DNA of 64,000 bases, from contig NZ_AADV02000002.1 of the NCBI RefSeq assembly GCF_000167195.1, forward strand, positions 186,001-250,000, in the 5' to 3' direction. The DNA comes from Crocosphaera watsonii WH 8501. Its GTDB lineage: Bacteria; Cyanobacteriota; Cyanobacteriia; Cyanobacteriales; Microcystaceae. The notes beneath the pieces were generated by a model. It was not told the origin of the DNA, did no database searches, and worked only from the letters and a program-made list of their open reading frames with translations. Below are positions 18,180-27,512 of this stretch, piece after piece. A program made the position numbers and the translations under genes. Numbering within the stretch: the stretch's first letter is position 1; every line of letters starts with the position of its first letter.

Positions 18180-19973
18180 TTAACGTTTGGCTAATTTTTT
18201 CGTCTTCATCTTCCGTAACCGAATAGACTCTGGTGTAACTTCTACTAACTCATCGGAACCAATATATTCTAAGGCCCTTTCTAAACTCATTTCCTGGGGG
18301 GCCTGGAGTTGAACTAATTCCTCTCCACTAGCTGCACGATGGTTGGTTAACTGTTTCGTCTTACACACATTTAATTCTAAGTCTTGGGGACGGTTATTTT
18401 CACCAATAATCATCCCTTTATAAACTTTGGTTCCGGGAATAATAAAGAAGACACCGCGATCTTCTGCGTTTTTCATAGCGTAGAAAGTAGATGTCCCTTC
18501 CTCAAAGGCAATAATCACCCCATTGTAACGGGTTTCCAACTCACCAGATAAAGGACGATATTCCAAGAAACTATGGTTCATGATCCCTTCACCCCGTGTA
18601 ATGCGGATAAAGTCACCACGGAAACCCAGTAAACCCCTGGCCGGGACAACAAACTCTAACTGAGTCCGTCCATTGACCCCGGTTTGCATATCCTGCATTT
18701 CCCCTTTTCGTTGGCCTAAACGTTCGATGCAAGATCCTACTGCTTCTTCGGGAACGTCTAACACTAAATATTCAAAGGGTTCATAGGGTTGGCCATTAAC
18801 CTCACGATAAATAACTTGGGGTTGGGCCACCTGAAACTCGTATCCTTCCCGACGCATGGTTTCGATTAAAATACCTAAATGGAGTTCACCCCTACCGGAA
18901 ACGGAAAACTGGTCCGGAGAGTCTCCTGGTTCAACCCTTAACGCTACGTTGGTTTCTAACTCACGCATGAGGCGATCGCGTATTTGTCGGGAGGTGACAA
19001 ACTTACCTTCTTGACCGGCAAAAGGAGAGTCATTTACCGAGAAAGTCATCTGTAAAGTTGGTTCATCTACCTTAATTAAAGGTAACGCTTGGGGTTCATC
19101 GGGACAAGTTAAAGTCTCCCCGATGTTAGCATCAGCAAACCCGGCCACAGCAACGATATTCCCTGCGTTAGACTCTTCTAATTCTACCCGTTGCAGTCCT
19201 TCAAACCCTAACAGTTTACTAATTTTACCTCGAACAATTGTACCATCTTCTTTCATCAAAGCTGCTTGTTGTCCTGCTTTGAGAGTTCCGTTATGGATAC
19301 GACCAATCATAATACGGCCTAAATATTCGGAATAATCTAAGGTAGTTACTTGTAGTTGTAGGGGTTTGCTTACGTCCCCTGCTGGTGGGGGAACATGGTG
19401 TAAAATTGCTTCAAATAGAGGTTTCATGTCTTCTGACTCATCCTCTAGGTTATCTTTTGCAAACCCCGATAAACCCGACGCATATAAGGTGGTAAAGTCG
19501 CACTGATCGTCATCGGCCCCTAGTTCTATGAAGAGGTCAAAAACCTTATCCACTGCTTGATCCGGTTCAGCTTGAGGGCGATCGATCTTGTTAACAACTA
19601 CAATGGGACGTAACCCTTTTTCTAAAGCTTTTTTGAGAACAAAACGAGTTTGTGGCATGGGACCTTCGTTAGCATCTACAATCAAGATGCAACCATCTAC
19701 CATCCCTAACACTCGTTCTACTTCTCCCCCAAAGTCCGCGTGTCCAGGGGTATCAACGATGTTAATTAGGGTGTCATTGTAGCGAACTGCTGTATTTTTG
19801 GAGAGGATAGTAATACCCCGTTCTCGTTCGAGGGTATTGGAGTCCATCACACAGTCAGGGATCTCTTCCCCTTCACGAAAGATACCAGACTGTTTGAGAA
19901 GGGAGTCCACCAGGGTGGTTTTACCGTGATCGACGTGGGCGATAATAGCAACGTTACGAATGGGAAGAGACAT
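18180..19973 (-). CDS. typA: Translational GTPase TypA/BipA
   Basis: Ribosome-associated GTPase of 597 residues that helps ribosome assembly and stress adaptation. The G1 motif [15 protein letters not shown] lies at residues 12-26, G2 ERGITI near 50-56, G3 DTPGHADF near 73-80, and G4 NKIDRP near 127-132. The EF-G-like domains III and V and the family-specific C-terminal domain ([22 protein letters not shown]) are all present. Length is normal. It is monocistronic, with a terminator-like hairpin right after the stop. Confidence 0.97.
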   Translation of the reverse strand: MSLPIRNVAIIAHVDHGKTTLVDSLLKQSGIFREGEEIPDCVMDSNTLERERGITILSKNTAVRYNDTLINIVDTPGHADFGGEVERVLGMVDGCILIVDANEGPMPQTRFVLKKALEKGLRPIVVVNKIDRPQAEPDQAVDKVFDLFIELGADDDQCDFTTLYASGLSGFAKDNLEDESEDMKPLFEAILHHVPPPAGDVSKPLQLQVTTLDYSEYLGRIMIGRIHNGTLKAGQQAALMKEDGTIVRGKISKLLGFEGLQRVELEESNAGNIVAVAGFADANIGETLTCPDEPQALPLIKVDEPTLQMTFSVNDSPFAGQEGKFVTSRQIRDRLMRELETNVALRVEPGDSPDQFSVSGRGELHLGILIETMRREGYEFQVAQPQVIYREVNGQPYEPFEYLVLDVPEEAVGSCIERLGQRKGEMQDMQTGVNGRTQLEFVVPARGLLGFRGDFIRITRGEGIMNHSFLEYRPLSGELETRYNGVIIAFEEGTSTFYAMKNAEDRGVFFIIPGTKVYKGMIIGENNRPQDLELNVCKTKQLTNHRAASGEELVQLQAPQEMSLERALEYIGSDELVEVTPESIRLRKMKTKKLAKR

Positions 19974-20072
19974 AGGTTACGGTAATGAGAAGTATATAGT
20001 TACATTACTACAGATTTCTTCACAATTCTAACCTAGTTTCGACAAGGTTTGATAAAAAAATTATAAATGATA

Positions 20073-20121
20073 GGAGTTAGGAGTTCGGAGTTAGGAGTTC
20101 GGAGTTCGGAGTTCGGAGTTG
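20073..20121 (+). repeat. Heptanucleotide tandem repeat, 7 units of GGAGTTN
   Basis: Seven tandem heptamers with the last base varying (A, C, A, C, C, C, G) in the region between typA and the HigA antitoxin gene. It is the longest of three such arrays in the window. Confidence 0.92.
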
Positions 20122-20265
20122 GATGTTAGGTGTACTTAATGAGTCCGAGAAAAGCTATAAATAGTTATTTCAAGTTATACTAATCTCTGAAAAATTTGCA
20201 CACCTTTTAGTATTAAGTTTTCATTTTTGTTAAATTATATGATAAGAGATTTTCGGAGAAAAATT

Positions 20266-20562
20266 ATGACTCATTGGAAAGATCCGATTCATCCTGGTGA
20301 AATTCTAGCTGATGAAATTGAAGAAATTGGCTTAAATATCTATGGAATTGCTAAAAAAATTGATATTTCAGAAGAACAACTAAAGTTAATTATTGAAGGA
20401 AAATCCAACCTTAATGCAGAAGTTGCTTTAAGATTAGGAAAATTCTTTAATACTGGGGCTAATTTTTGGATGAATTTACAACAAGCTTATGATTTAGAAA
20501 TAGCAGAAGTGCAACTAGGAGATAAATTAAATATGATTACTCCTTATGAAAACATCAAATAA
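20266..20562 (+). CDS. HigA-family antitoxin (XRE helix-turn-helix)
   Basis: A 98-residue DNA-binding antitoxin with the HigA signature HPGEILADEIEEIGLN at the start and the helix-turn-helix ILADEIEEIGLNIYGIAKKI...LRLGKFFNTGANFWMNLQ. I chose ATG at 20266 because CGGAGA lies nine bases upstream; an in-frame TTG at 20227 also exists. HigA normally follows a higB toxin gene. No toxin is present here, only a possible nine-codon start (MIRDFRRKI at 20239) that looks like the first residues of a HigB. The antitoxin appears orphaned. It is the first gene of a plus-strand run leading to the ATPase/TOPRIM pair. Confidence 0.85.
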   Translation: MTHWKDPIHPGEILADEIEEIGLNIYGIAKKIDISEEQLKLIIEGKSNLNAEVALRLGKFFNTGANFWMNLQQAYDLEIAEVQLGDKLNMITPYENIK

Positions 20563-20571
20563 AATAGATAT

Positions 20572-21030
20572 ATGAAACTTAGAATCAAACAAAATATTAT
20601 ACAAATAAGCAGCTTATTGATTATTGTCTTTGTTGTCTATAGCTGTGAACCTCATCTTTTTAATATGGATGACGGACCATATTATTCAGAAGACTATGGG
20701 GGAGATATTGAATTATTAACCTTAGAGTCTCAAGTTAAATTATCTCGTTTAGGAATCCCTACTTATATTCTTGAATCATACTTATTAACCCCCACTGAAA
20801 GTGTTATTGTTCTTAAAAATACTCAGGGTGAAATTATCTGGCAAAAAATTCCTATTAAGTTTGATGTTGGCAAAAAAAGACTTTTGGGAACAGTAAAATT
20901 AAGACAGAGATATACTGATTTAAGGTTAGATGGAGGTTGGGAGGTTAGTATTAAACCCAGTTGTCAAGAACCTGGTATATTATATATTAGTCCTTGGGGA
21001 GAGTTTCTTTTCTTTTATCATAGTTGGTAG
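20572..21030 (+). CDS. Putative lipoprotein, unknown
   Basis: A 152-residue protein with a hydrophobic N-terminal segment ending in VVYSC at residues 21-25, which fits a lipoprotein signal with Cys25 as the lipidated residue, though Ser at -1 and Tyr at -2 make it imperfect. The mature part has no recognised domain: it contains RLGIPTYILESYLLTP and a C-terminal PSCQEPGILYISPWGEFLFF. It begins ten bases after higA and ends 50 bases before the ATPase, so the genes may share a transcript. I do not know its function. Confidence 0.6.
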   Translation: MKLRIKQNIIQISSLLIIVFVVYSCEPHLFNMDDGPYYSEDYGGDIELLTLESQVKLSRLGIPTYILESYLLTPTESVIVLKNTQGEIIWQKIPIKFDVGKKRLLGTVKLRQRYTDLRLDGGWEVSIKPSCQEPGILYISPWGEFLFFYHSW

Positions 21031-21080
21031 GTTATTATAGTGTTTAGTTTTTCTCATGATTATTAGAGGTAAAATTGATT

Positions 21081-22409
21081 ATGAAATTACTTAAAGTCTC
21101 TGTTCCAAATTTTCGTAACCTTAAGAATGTTGAGTTAACCTTTGAACCCAGTTTAAAACCTGCTGTTTTTCCTATTGGTAGCGAAAATGGTGGAGGAAAA
21201 AGTACCTTATTACAATTAATTTTTGTGTTGCTGACTTGTTCATTGGATGATAATAAGAATATTTACTTGAGTAATTTTTTAATTTCTGTCATAGATAACT
21301 TTCAAGATACTGATGAAATAGCTCAATTTGAGTTGAATTATCAAGGAGAAATAATTAATTTTACATTCACTTATTTAGACGAAAATGACAGTGATAATCA
21401 AAAAATAATAAAATTTACAAAAGAGATTTTGAATTTCAAGAAAGATTTACAAGATAAATCAAAGGAGATAACAAATATAGATCAAATTATATCCGAGAAG
21501 AGGAGGGAATATATGGGAGAATCATCAGGATTAGTAGAAAAAAAGTCAAAAGATATAGAAAAGCTAGAAGAGGGCAAACAGACATTAATTTTACAACAAG
21601 AAGAAATTAAACAGTATATAAAATCAACAAATTCTAGACTCTTAATTTATCAAAAAGAGCTAAAAATCCTTTGCTGTAATTATATTGCAGCTCAGGACAA
21701 ATGGATGATTTGTAAGACAAATATTGATAATTTTGAAATATCTTATAAAGCATTTGCTTATGCTAGCAAAAACATTTATTTAGTTACACCACCGACACAG
21801 ATGTTTTTATTTTTTGATCGAGAAATCAAAAAATTGATGGATGGTAATTTTGCTGACTATTACAATAAGGTTAATGCTATAAGAAAACAAATAGCTAATA
21901 TTTACATTTATAATCAATTATCTATAATTGCCATAAAACACGCCTTTAAACAAGCAAGAGAACAAGACTTTAAAACTGCGCTTGAGAATGATAATCTAGA
22001 ATACGGTACAGAATTGAAAGGATTAGCAGAGGATTTTCATCAATTTTTAGGTAATGATAAATATATCAAACCTTCACCAGATATGAATTCCATTATTGTT
22101 GAACGCAAAATCTCAGAAAATGAATTTATAGAACTGGAACCCGAAGAATTAAGTCATGGAGAATTAAAAAAATTAGGCTTGTATGCTTGGATCAAATATA
22201 ATAATATCAATGATTCTATTATTCTCATTGATGAAATTGAAAATGGTTTCCATCCTGATTGGCAATATAATATAGTAAATGAATTAGCATCTTGGGGAGA
22301 TAATCAATATTTATTAGCAACACATTCCTTCTATTTATGTGAAGTATTAACCCCAGCTCATGTTAAAGAAATTGAACCTAAAATGTTAAATCCAAACTCT
22401 GAAGAATAA
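21081..22409 (+). CDS. AAA/ABC-type ATPase of an ATPase + TOPRIM-like pair
   Basis: A 442-residue SMC/RecF-like ATPase. Walker A is GSENGGGKST (residues 33-42), a coiled-coil of roughly 100 residues sits in the middle (FKKDLQDKSKEITNIDQ through KQYIKSTNSRLL), then the ABC signature LSHGELKKLG, Walker B IILIDEIENGFHP and the His-switch LLATHS follow. ATG at 21081 is preferred, with agaggt upstream. The next gene starts nine bases after the stop and looks like a TOPRIM nuclease. This arrangement resembles anti-phage systems of the OLD/PARIS type, in which the ATPase senses and the TOPRIM protein acts. That role is inferred from the pairing, not shown. Confidence 0.85.
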   Translation: MKLLKVSVPNFRNLKNVELTFEPSLKPAVFPIGSENGGGKSTLLQLIFVLLTCSLDDNKNIYLSNFLISVIDNFQDTDEIAQFELNYQGEIINFTFTYLDENDSDNQKIIKFTKEILNFKKDLQDKSKEITNIDQIISEKRREYMGESSGLVEKKSKDIEKLEEGKQTLILQQEEIKQYIKSTNSRLLIYQKELKILCCNYIAAQDKWMICKTNIDNFEISYKAFAYASKNIYLVTPPTQMFLFFDREIKKLMDGNFADYYNKVNAIRKQIANIYIYNQLSIIAIKHAFKQAREQDFKTALENDNLEYGTELKGLAEDFHQFLGNDKYIKPSPDMNSIIVERKISENEFIELEPEELSHGELKKLGLYAWIKYNNINDSIILIDEIENGFHPDWQYNIVNELASWGDNQYLLATHSFYLCEVLTPAHVKEIEPKMLNPNSEE

Positions 22410-22417
22410 AAACTATT

Positions 22418-23407
22418 ATGAATGATATTGAAGTAAAAGATCCAGAATTTTGTCAGATAATATTGAAGCATCGAAGAATAAAAAATAATCTAGTTATTCT
22501 CTGTGAAGGAACTAGAGAATACTTAAATGTTCATACTCCACAACAAATTAAGAGACTAGATGATTTTCCTGATGCTAACTTTTGGAAACAAACTATTCCT
22601 ATGGAATGGAAAAGCAAAAAACCTGTATTTATTCCCTGTGGTTCCCGTTCAGATATTCTGAGAATTTATCCTCAATTAATTGATTTACATAACAATGATC
22701 CTGATAATTCTTATTTATCTCTACATAAACTATTTATTCTCATTGACTTAGATATTCAGTGTCAGGATATAAGCAATATTTGTCCTCATTATCAAACTAC
22801 TGAAGAACTTTATCATGCTATTTATGAAAATAATCCTATTGATACAAACATAATTGATCAATCAAAAATTATTATTACTGGATGGATACATAAAGAAGCA
22901 TATTTTTTAGAACCAGACTTACAAGACTATTTACAAAATGAATTACCTTTAACTAAAATTACATATAAAAATAATCCTTTATCCTTAGAGACTATTTATC
23001 AAGACATGATTCAAGATATAAATGACAATCCAGATATTAATCATCGTGATAATATAAATAATGTTCTCCAACGAATAGAAAAATTTTTATCTATGTCTAT
23101 TCCTGATAAAAACAGTCTTATTAATGAATGTGAAAAATTAAATCAAAATTCAACAATAACCCCTCAAGAAAAAAGAAAACTCATAGAAGTTATCCTAAAA
23201 ATTGTTAAAGCTAAACCTTATTGGGAAGATGAAATTATAATTGAAGATGACTATCTTTCTGAAAATAAAGCTGAAGATAATGTTCTTTTAGCAATAGCTA
23301 GATTTTATGCTAATTCTTGTAATTTATCGGATCAATCTAATTCAACGGTGTATCATATACCTCAATGGGTCAATTTTCTTTATACAAAACACAAAGAATT
23401 AAGGTGA
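22418..23407 (+). CDS. TOPRIM-like (DUF4435-like) partner protein
   Basis: A 329-residue protein whose N-terminal half looks like a TOPRIM fold: a glutamate in NLVILCEGTREY (Glu30), an aspartate pair in LFILIDLDIQ (Asp110, Asp112) and a HKEAYFLEPD segment (about 159-168) at the place where DUF4435-type proteins have REIENYL. These would be the metal-binding residues of a nuclease or related phosphotransferase. It starts nine bases after the ATPase, on the same strand. The last codon pair (AGG TGA) lies in the terminal repeat of a MITE-like sequence at 23404, so a short C-terminal tail may have been replaced. The family call is from these motifs only. Confidence 0.65.
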   Translation: MNDIEVKDPEFCQIILKHRRIKNNLVILCEGTREYLNVHTPQQIKRLDDFPDANFWKQTIPMEWKSKKPVFIPCGSRSDILRIYPQLIDLHNNDPDNSYLSLHKLFILIDLDIQCQDISNICPHYQTTEELYHAIYENNPIDTNIIDQSKIIITGWIHKEAYFLEPDLQDYLQNELPLTKITYKNNPLSLETIYQDMIQDINDNPDINHRDNINNVLQRIEKFLSMSIPDKNSLINECEKLNQNSTITPQEKRKLIEVILKIVKAKPYWEDEIIIEDDYLSENKAEDNVLLAIARFYANSCNLSDQSNSTVYHIPQWVNFLYTKHKELR

Positions 23408-23475
23408 TTTCTGATAAAGGAGATCCCCGATGATCCCCCCTAACCCCCCTTATTAAGGGGGGAATAATAATAATT
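23404..23475 (+). repeat. Partial MITE, related to the element at 6280
   Basis: Begins GGTGATTTCTGAT, then GATCCCCCCTAACCCCCC and a matching AAGGGGGG, the same layout as the MITE at 6280-6381. The far terminal repeat (GGAAATCACC) is absent, so only the left part is preserved. It supplies the stop codon of the TOPRIM-like gene. Confidence 0.65.
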
Positions 23476-23483
23476 GAGATCGA

Positions 23484-23957
23484 GTGATTCGCTTATGGGA
23501 ACAAGATCCTAATTTATTTATTAATCAACCTGGATTATATCCCTTTGCACCCTTAACTAACAGTAAAAATCCTAACACTTTACTGCAACAAATTTCTGCT
23601 AAAATCAATAACCTAGAAGATATTTAACAGCGTCAAATCTTAGGAAGTTGTACAAGCATTTTAGCCGGTTTACGATTTGATAAAATATTAGTTAACTCAC
23701 TATTTCAGGAGGAGATTATGAAAGGTTCTGTTATTTACCAAGATATCCTACAAAAAGGAGAAAGGAAAGGAGAAATAAAAGAAGGATTAAAATTAGTAAT
23801 GTTACTTCTAAATCAAAGATTTCCTAATTTAGAAGAAAGGTTAACCAATAAAATTGAAACCCTTTCTTTAAACGATATCGAAGATTTAGCTATGTCTTTA
23901 CTGGAATTTAAAGATATTAATGATTTAGATGCTTGGTTAGATTATCCTGAATTATAA
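23484..23957 (+). pseudogene. Rpn/YhgA-like nuclease (DUF4351-type), truncated and interrupted
   Basis: Remnant of the recombination-promoting nuclease/putative transposase family frequent in cyanobacteria. The frame reads VIRLWEQDPNLFINQPGLYP, FAPLTNSKNPNTLLQQISAK and then hits TAA at about 23625, continues in frame (GSCTSILAGLRFDKILVNSL) and into the intact C-terminus from ATG 23718 (KGEIKEGLKLVMLLLNQRFP, ending LDAWLDYPEL). The family's N-terminal PD-(D/E)xK nuclease domain is missing, replaced by the MITE-like sequence. The 79-residue C-terminal piece might still be made (AGGAGG upstream) but would be only a helical domain. Confidence 0.8.
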
Positions 23958-23974
23958 ATTACTGCACTAGATAT

Positions 23975-24070
23975 TATGAGATTCGGGGTACCTCAAAATG
24001 GCAATTATCCATTGTCCATTATCTACTATCCATTGTTATGGAGATTCGGAGTACCTCGGAATGACATATA
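23975..24070. repeat. Dispersed repeat (GAGATTCGGRGTACCTCRRAATG)
   Basis: Two related copies here: one at 23977 onward reading GAGATTCGGGGTACCTCAAA and another at 24039 onward reading GGAGATTCGGAGTACCTCGG, separated by AT-rich sequence with repeated ATCCATTGT. An inverted relative occurs at about 40463-40489. Likely a small interspersed repeat family. Confidence 0.6.
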
Positions 24071-24152
24071 AAATTTAGCTTGCATTTTTTACGATTTTAT
24101 GGTAAGGAAGGGGAAGACTAAAATAATAATAAATCTCCCCAAAACCCGTTAC

Positions 24153-24698
24153 TTAAACAGCAACAGGTTTAGCAAGATAACCCATTTCTTCGAGTTTCTG
24201 CCAAACTTTGTTAACACTTTCCTCTAAAGTTTCGAGATCGGTACGACATTCAACTTCAGGGTTTAAAGGGGGTTCGTAGGGATCATCAATACCAGTGAAA
24301 GATTTAATTTCACCAGCGCGGGCCCGTTGATATAATCCCTTCACATCTCGATCTTCGCAAACGTTCAAAGGTGCATTAACAAAGACTTCCACAAAGTCTC
24401 CAATTTTACCTTTGACTTCTTCACGAATCTCACGATAAGGAGAAATAGCAGAAACTAAAACAATCACACCGTGACGGGTAAGCAACTGAGACACAAAACC
24501 GATACGACGGATATTGGTGTCACGATCTTCTTTAGAGAAACCTAACCCCTTGGTTAAATTCGTTCTAACAATATCCCCATCTAAGATTTCTAGAGGATAA
24601 CCTGCTTCTCTTAATTTCTTTTCTAAAGCTTGGGTAATGGTGGTTTTGCCGGCACCACTTAATCCTGTAAACCAAACTGTTACGCCCCGTTGTTCCAT
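24153..24698 (-). CDS. cysC: Adenylyl-sulfate kinase (APS kinase)
   Basis: Phosphorylates adenosine 5'-phosphosulfate to PAPS in sulfate assimilation, using ATP in the cytoplasm. At 181 residues it is a normal stand-alone CysC. The P-loop GLSGAGKTT is at residues 12-20, followed by [20 protein letters not shown] (41-60), the APS-binding [22 protein letters not shown] (about 103-124) and the lid region [13 protein letters not shown]. It is not next to other sulfur genes; mdh lies upstream on the same strand. Confidence 0.96.
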   Translation of the reverse strand: MEQRGVTVWFTGLSGAGKTTITQALEKKLREAGYPLEILDGDIVRTNLTKGLGFSKEDRDTNIRRIGFVSQLLTRHGVIVLVSAISPYREIREEVKGKIGDFVEVFVNAPLNVCEDRDVKGLYQRARAGEIKSFTGIDDPYEPPLNPEVECRTDLETLEESVNKVWQKLEEMGYLAKPVAV

Positions 24699-24821
24699 GT
24701 TCTTTTTAAAATGTTGTTAATGGTTGTCGACAATCACTTTAAATCTTTTATGCTTTGATGACAATAGGTTGACTTTTCTGAAACAATATGCCATAAAAAA
24801 TCAAAAAAGCCTTAGATATAG

Positions 24822-25793
24822 TTAAATGCCAACACTTTCTAAAGCAAGCTTGACATTTTCCCTGACAGAGTTAGCAGAAATGTGTAGGGCTTCTTTTTCC
24901 TCAGATGTTAATTGTACTTCTAATATTTTCTTAACTCCACGACAACCCAAAAAGCAGGGAACCCCGATATAAATATCATTTAATCCATATTCACCTTGTA
25001 AATAAGCCGCCGTTGGCAATAAACGAGATTGATCCCTGACTATGCTTTCCACCATGACATAAGCCGCAGAAGCTGGTGCATAATAAGCCCCTCCTGTTTT
25101 CAATAATTTAACCACCTCTGCCCCTCCTTTACGGGTTCTCTCCATTAAGCGATCGATAGTTTGGGAGTCTAATAATTCAGTAATAGGAATGCCGTTGACG
25201 GTGCAATAACGGGCTAAAGGCACCATTAAATCCCCGTGGCCACCCAATACCATGGCCGTCACATTGGCAGTAGAAATGCCCAACTCCATAGCGATAAAAG
25301 TTTGCAGACGAGAAGAGTCCAAGACACCAGCCATCCCCATCACCCTTTGTGGCGGTAAACCGATCACTTTGCGGGTTAAATAGGTCATCACATCGAGGGG
25401 GTTGGCAATGACTATGAAAATGGCATTAGGAGAGTATTTAAAGGCTTTTTCAGCCACGTCAGCCACAATTTTAGCATTAATCGCCAAAAGGTCATCTCTA
25501 CTGATACCAGGGGTTCTGGCTCGGCCTGCGGTAATGACGACTAAATCAGCGTTAGCTGTATCTTCATAGTTGTTTGTCCCCACTATCTCACAGTTATGAT
25601 ATTCTAGCCCCTGAGCCTCCATTAAATCTAGGGCCACTCCTTGGGGGAGTCCCTCTATTACATCCAAGAGGACAACATCAGCTAAGTCTTTTTCAACGAT
25701 CCGTTGGGCTAAAGTTCGCCCCACATTACCTGCGCCGATGATAGCTACACGGAGAGATTGACAAAGAAGAAGGGGGTCATAAGGGACAGTCAT
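24822..25793 (-). CDS. mdh: Malate dehydrogenase (LDH-like type)
   Basis: NAD-dependent oxidation of malate to oxaloacetate. The 323-residue protein has the Rossmann start VAIIGAGNVGRTLAQ (14-28), the substrate loop TAGRARTPGISRDDLL, where Arg in place of the lactate dehydrogenase Gln marks malate specificity, the conserved VIANPLDVMT and the catalytic GGHGDLMVP. The N-terminal MTVPYDPLLLCQS extension is slightly longer than in most relatives. Immediately upstream lies an IS200/IS605-type remnant (25808-26140), so its promoter region has probably been altered. Confidence 0.95.
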   Translation of the reverse strand: MTVPYDPLLLCQSLRVAIIGAGNVGRTLAQRIVEKDLADVVLLDVIEGLPQGVALDLMEAQGLEYHNCEIVGTNNYEDTANADLVVITAGRARTPGISRDDLLAINAKIVADVAEKAFKYSPNAIFIVIANPLDVMTYLTRKVIGLPPQRVMGMAGVLDSSRLQTFIAMELGISTANVTAMVLGGHGDLMVPLARYCTVNGIPITELLDSQTIDRLMERTRKGGAEVVKLLKTGGAYYAPASAAYVMVESIVRDQSRLLPTAAYLQGEYGLNDIYIGVPCFLGCRGVKKILEVQLTSEEKEALHISANSVRENVKLALESVGI

Positions 25794-25807
25794 AACTTTT
25801 CAGGTTT

Positions 25808-26140
25808 TTGACGCTCTCCTGGCTGAAGCGCAGGAGATTCATAACGAATCCCTGTCGGGATGGTTATTATCTTGTTTTCACAAGTTCCCAGGCTCACCAC
25901 GTTTGCCTCAAAGGGCGTAGTGATATTTCCTTAAACCCTGCCAATTCAGGTGTTGGGCGTGTACTTTCCGAGAGTCCCCCGGTAGGTTTTTAAGTCTTGT
26001 ACTGACTGACTTTATTTTACCATATTCACGGCATTTAAAAATGAGCAGCGACCCCGCGCCGTCTTAGGGCGCAAGGGAATGCGCTGCGATGCCGAGTGGT
26101 TCTACATCACCTGTTTAAAAACAGGCGTTTTGAACATCCC
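25808..26140 (-). mobile_element. tnpB-less IS200/IS605-type remnant (terminal and guide-RNA-like sequence)
   Basis: About 330 bases with no coding frame. On the minus strand it contains GTCAGTCAGTACAAGACTTA, ACCTACCGGGGGACTC, TGGCAGGGTTTAAGGAAATA and finally the hairpin CTCCTGCGCTTCAGCCAGGAG followed by AGCGTCAA, features I associate with the ends of cyanobacterial IS200/IS605-family elements, whose right ends also give the guide RNA of TnpB. No tnpB lies between the ends. A GC-rich block (26045-26095) near the far side resembles the palindromic insert in tnpB at 45568. Assignment is by resemblance only. Confidence 0.5.
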
Positions 26141-26157
26141 GTGTGTTGTTATAAGGT

Positions 26158-26376
26158 TTATTCTATAGGTTCGAGTTGATCGAGGCGTAACCAAACACTG
26201 GGAGTGGGAACATAAAATCGAATCAGGGCGTATTCATCATTCATCTCCAGAATCTCCCCTTTGCTTTCAAAGATATAACTGGGAAAACGCTGATCACTGG
26301 CTTTCGCTTCTACACTATTTTCAAGTTTTTCTTTGATGACACGCACTAATGCGCCTTTTTTCAGTTTAGCTGGCAT
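26158..26376 (-). CDS. ndhO: NAD(P)H-quinone oxidoreductase subunit O
   Basis: Small peripheral subunit of the cyanobacterial NDH-1 complex in the thylakoid membrane. The start is set at ATG 26376 (MPAKLKKGALVRVIK) because AAGGAAG precedes it and relatives begin there; a longer frame reaches 26397. The 72-residue product has the conserved EAKASDQRFPSYIFESKGEI and VPTPSVWLRLDQLEPIE typical of NdhO. It stands alone, next to an IS200/IS605-type remnant. Confidence 0.95.
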   Translation of the reverse strand: MPAKLKKGALVRVIKEKLENSVEAKASDQRFPSYIFESKGEILEMNDEYALIRFYVPTPSVWLRLDQLEPIE

Positions 26377-26627
26377 ATATGCTTCCTTTCCTCTCAATTT
26401 TTAGTGCTTATTTTTTATAATACCAAGTTTTCTGCTAAATATTAATGCTCTTGGCTCTTTTTTAACTTAACACTAACCTGTTGATTTTTTTGGGACTGAC
26501 CAGTATACTTTCGCTTAATCATGTTATACAGTCTAGAAGACTGTGTTACGATTCACATTTAAAAATGCTATATTAGACCGTGGATAATGATTCTGTTAAT
26601 ATAAACCGAAAAAACCACAAATTAATT

Positions 26628-27443
26628 ATGATTAGTGTTATTACTCCTGTTTACAATGGAGAGTCTTTTATTGAGTCTTGTATTAAGATTGTGATTGAGC
26701 AAAATTGTGGTGATGTTGAACATATTATTGTTGATGGTGGTTCCCAAGATGGGACAGTTACTATTATCAAACAATATGCTGAAAAATATCCTCATATTCG
26801 CTGGATTTCTGAAGCTGATCAAGGTCAATCTGATGCTATGAATAAAGGTCTTGACATGGCCAAAGGAAACATTATCAGTTTTTTGAATGTTGATGACTAT
26901 TATGAACCATTAGTTCTTAACAAAATACAAAAATTTTTTAATAATTTACCCGAACCGAGTTTATTAGTAGGTAATTGTAATATTTGGGATAGTAAAGGAA
27001 ATCTCAAAGGAGTCAATAAACCTTCAAAACTACATATCACAGATCTATTATTAGGATGGACTTTTGCTCAACCTCCTGTTAATCCCTCTGCTTATTTTTA
27101 TCATAAATCTCTTCATGAGAAAATTGGTTTCTATGATCTAGGCGAAAACTATGCAATGGATATTGATTTTTTATTGAGGGCTGTTCAAGCTGCTAAAGTT
27201 AAATATATAGATGAAACTTGGGGAAACTTTAGATATTTGGAAGGAACAAAAAGTGTTGAAGATGCTAAAAGTGGTCAAGGACAAAAAAGTTATCAAAAAC
27301 TTTTACAGAATTATCGCAAAAAATTACCATTTTTTTTACAACTGTATATGTTAGTTTTGGTGAGAGTGACATATTTTTACCGTCATCCTCAAGATATCAT
27401 TCCTTCTTTCAGACAAAAAGTGCAATCGATTTTTTCTAATTAA
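26628..27443 (+). CDS. Family 2 glycosyltransferase
   Basis: GT-A enzyme adding a sugar from a nucleotide donor, probably for exopolysaccharide or O-antigen. The 271-residue protein has MISVITPVYNGESFIESCI at the start, the donor-binding DHGGSQDGT-like segment VDGGSQDGTVTII, the DxD equivalent FLNVDDYYEP and the acceptor-region GENYAMDIDFLLRA. ATG at 26628 is chosen because relatives start at this motif; GTG at 26580 would add 16 residues. It heads a run of three glycosyltransferase genes. Substrates cannot be told. Confidence 0.9.
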   Translation: MISVITPVYNGESFIESCIKIVIEQNCGDVEHIIVDGGSQDGTVTIIKQYAEKYPHIRWISEADQGQSDAMNKGLDMAKGNIISFLNVDDYYEPLVLNKIQKFFNNLPEPSLLVGNCNIWDSKGNLKGVNKPSKLHITDLLLGWTFAQPPVNPSAYFYHKSLHEKIGFYDLGENYAMDIDFLLRAVQAAKVKYIDETWGNFRYLEGTKSVEDAKSGQGQKSYQKLLQNYRKKLPFFLQLYMLVLVRVTYFYRHPQDIIPSFRQKVQSIFSN

Positions 27444-27512
27444 ATATATAAAATTACTAAGTAGGATACCAATAATGTTGCTAAACCTCGATATTTATTG
27501 CTAATAATTAAG

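Noticed and set aside
14757-20121. Heptamer arrays as CRISPR
   Set aside because: Units are 7 bases with no unique spacers and no cas genes; they are simple tandem repeats.
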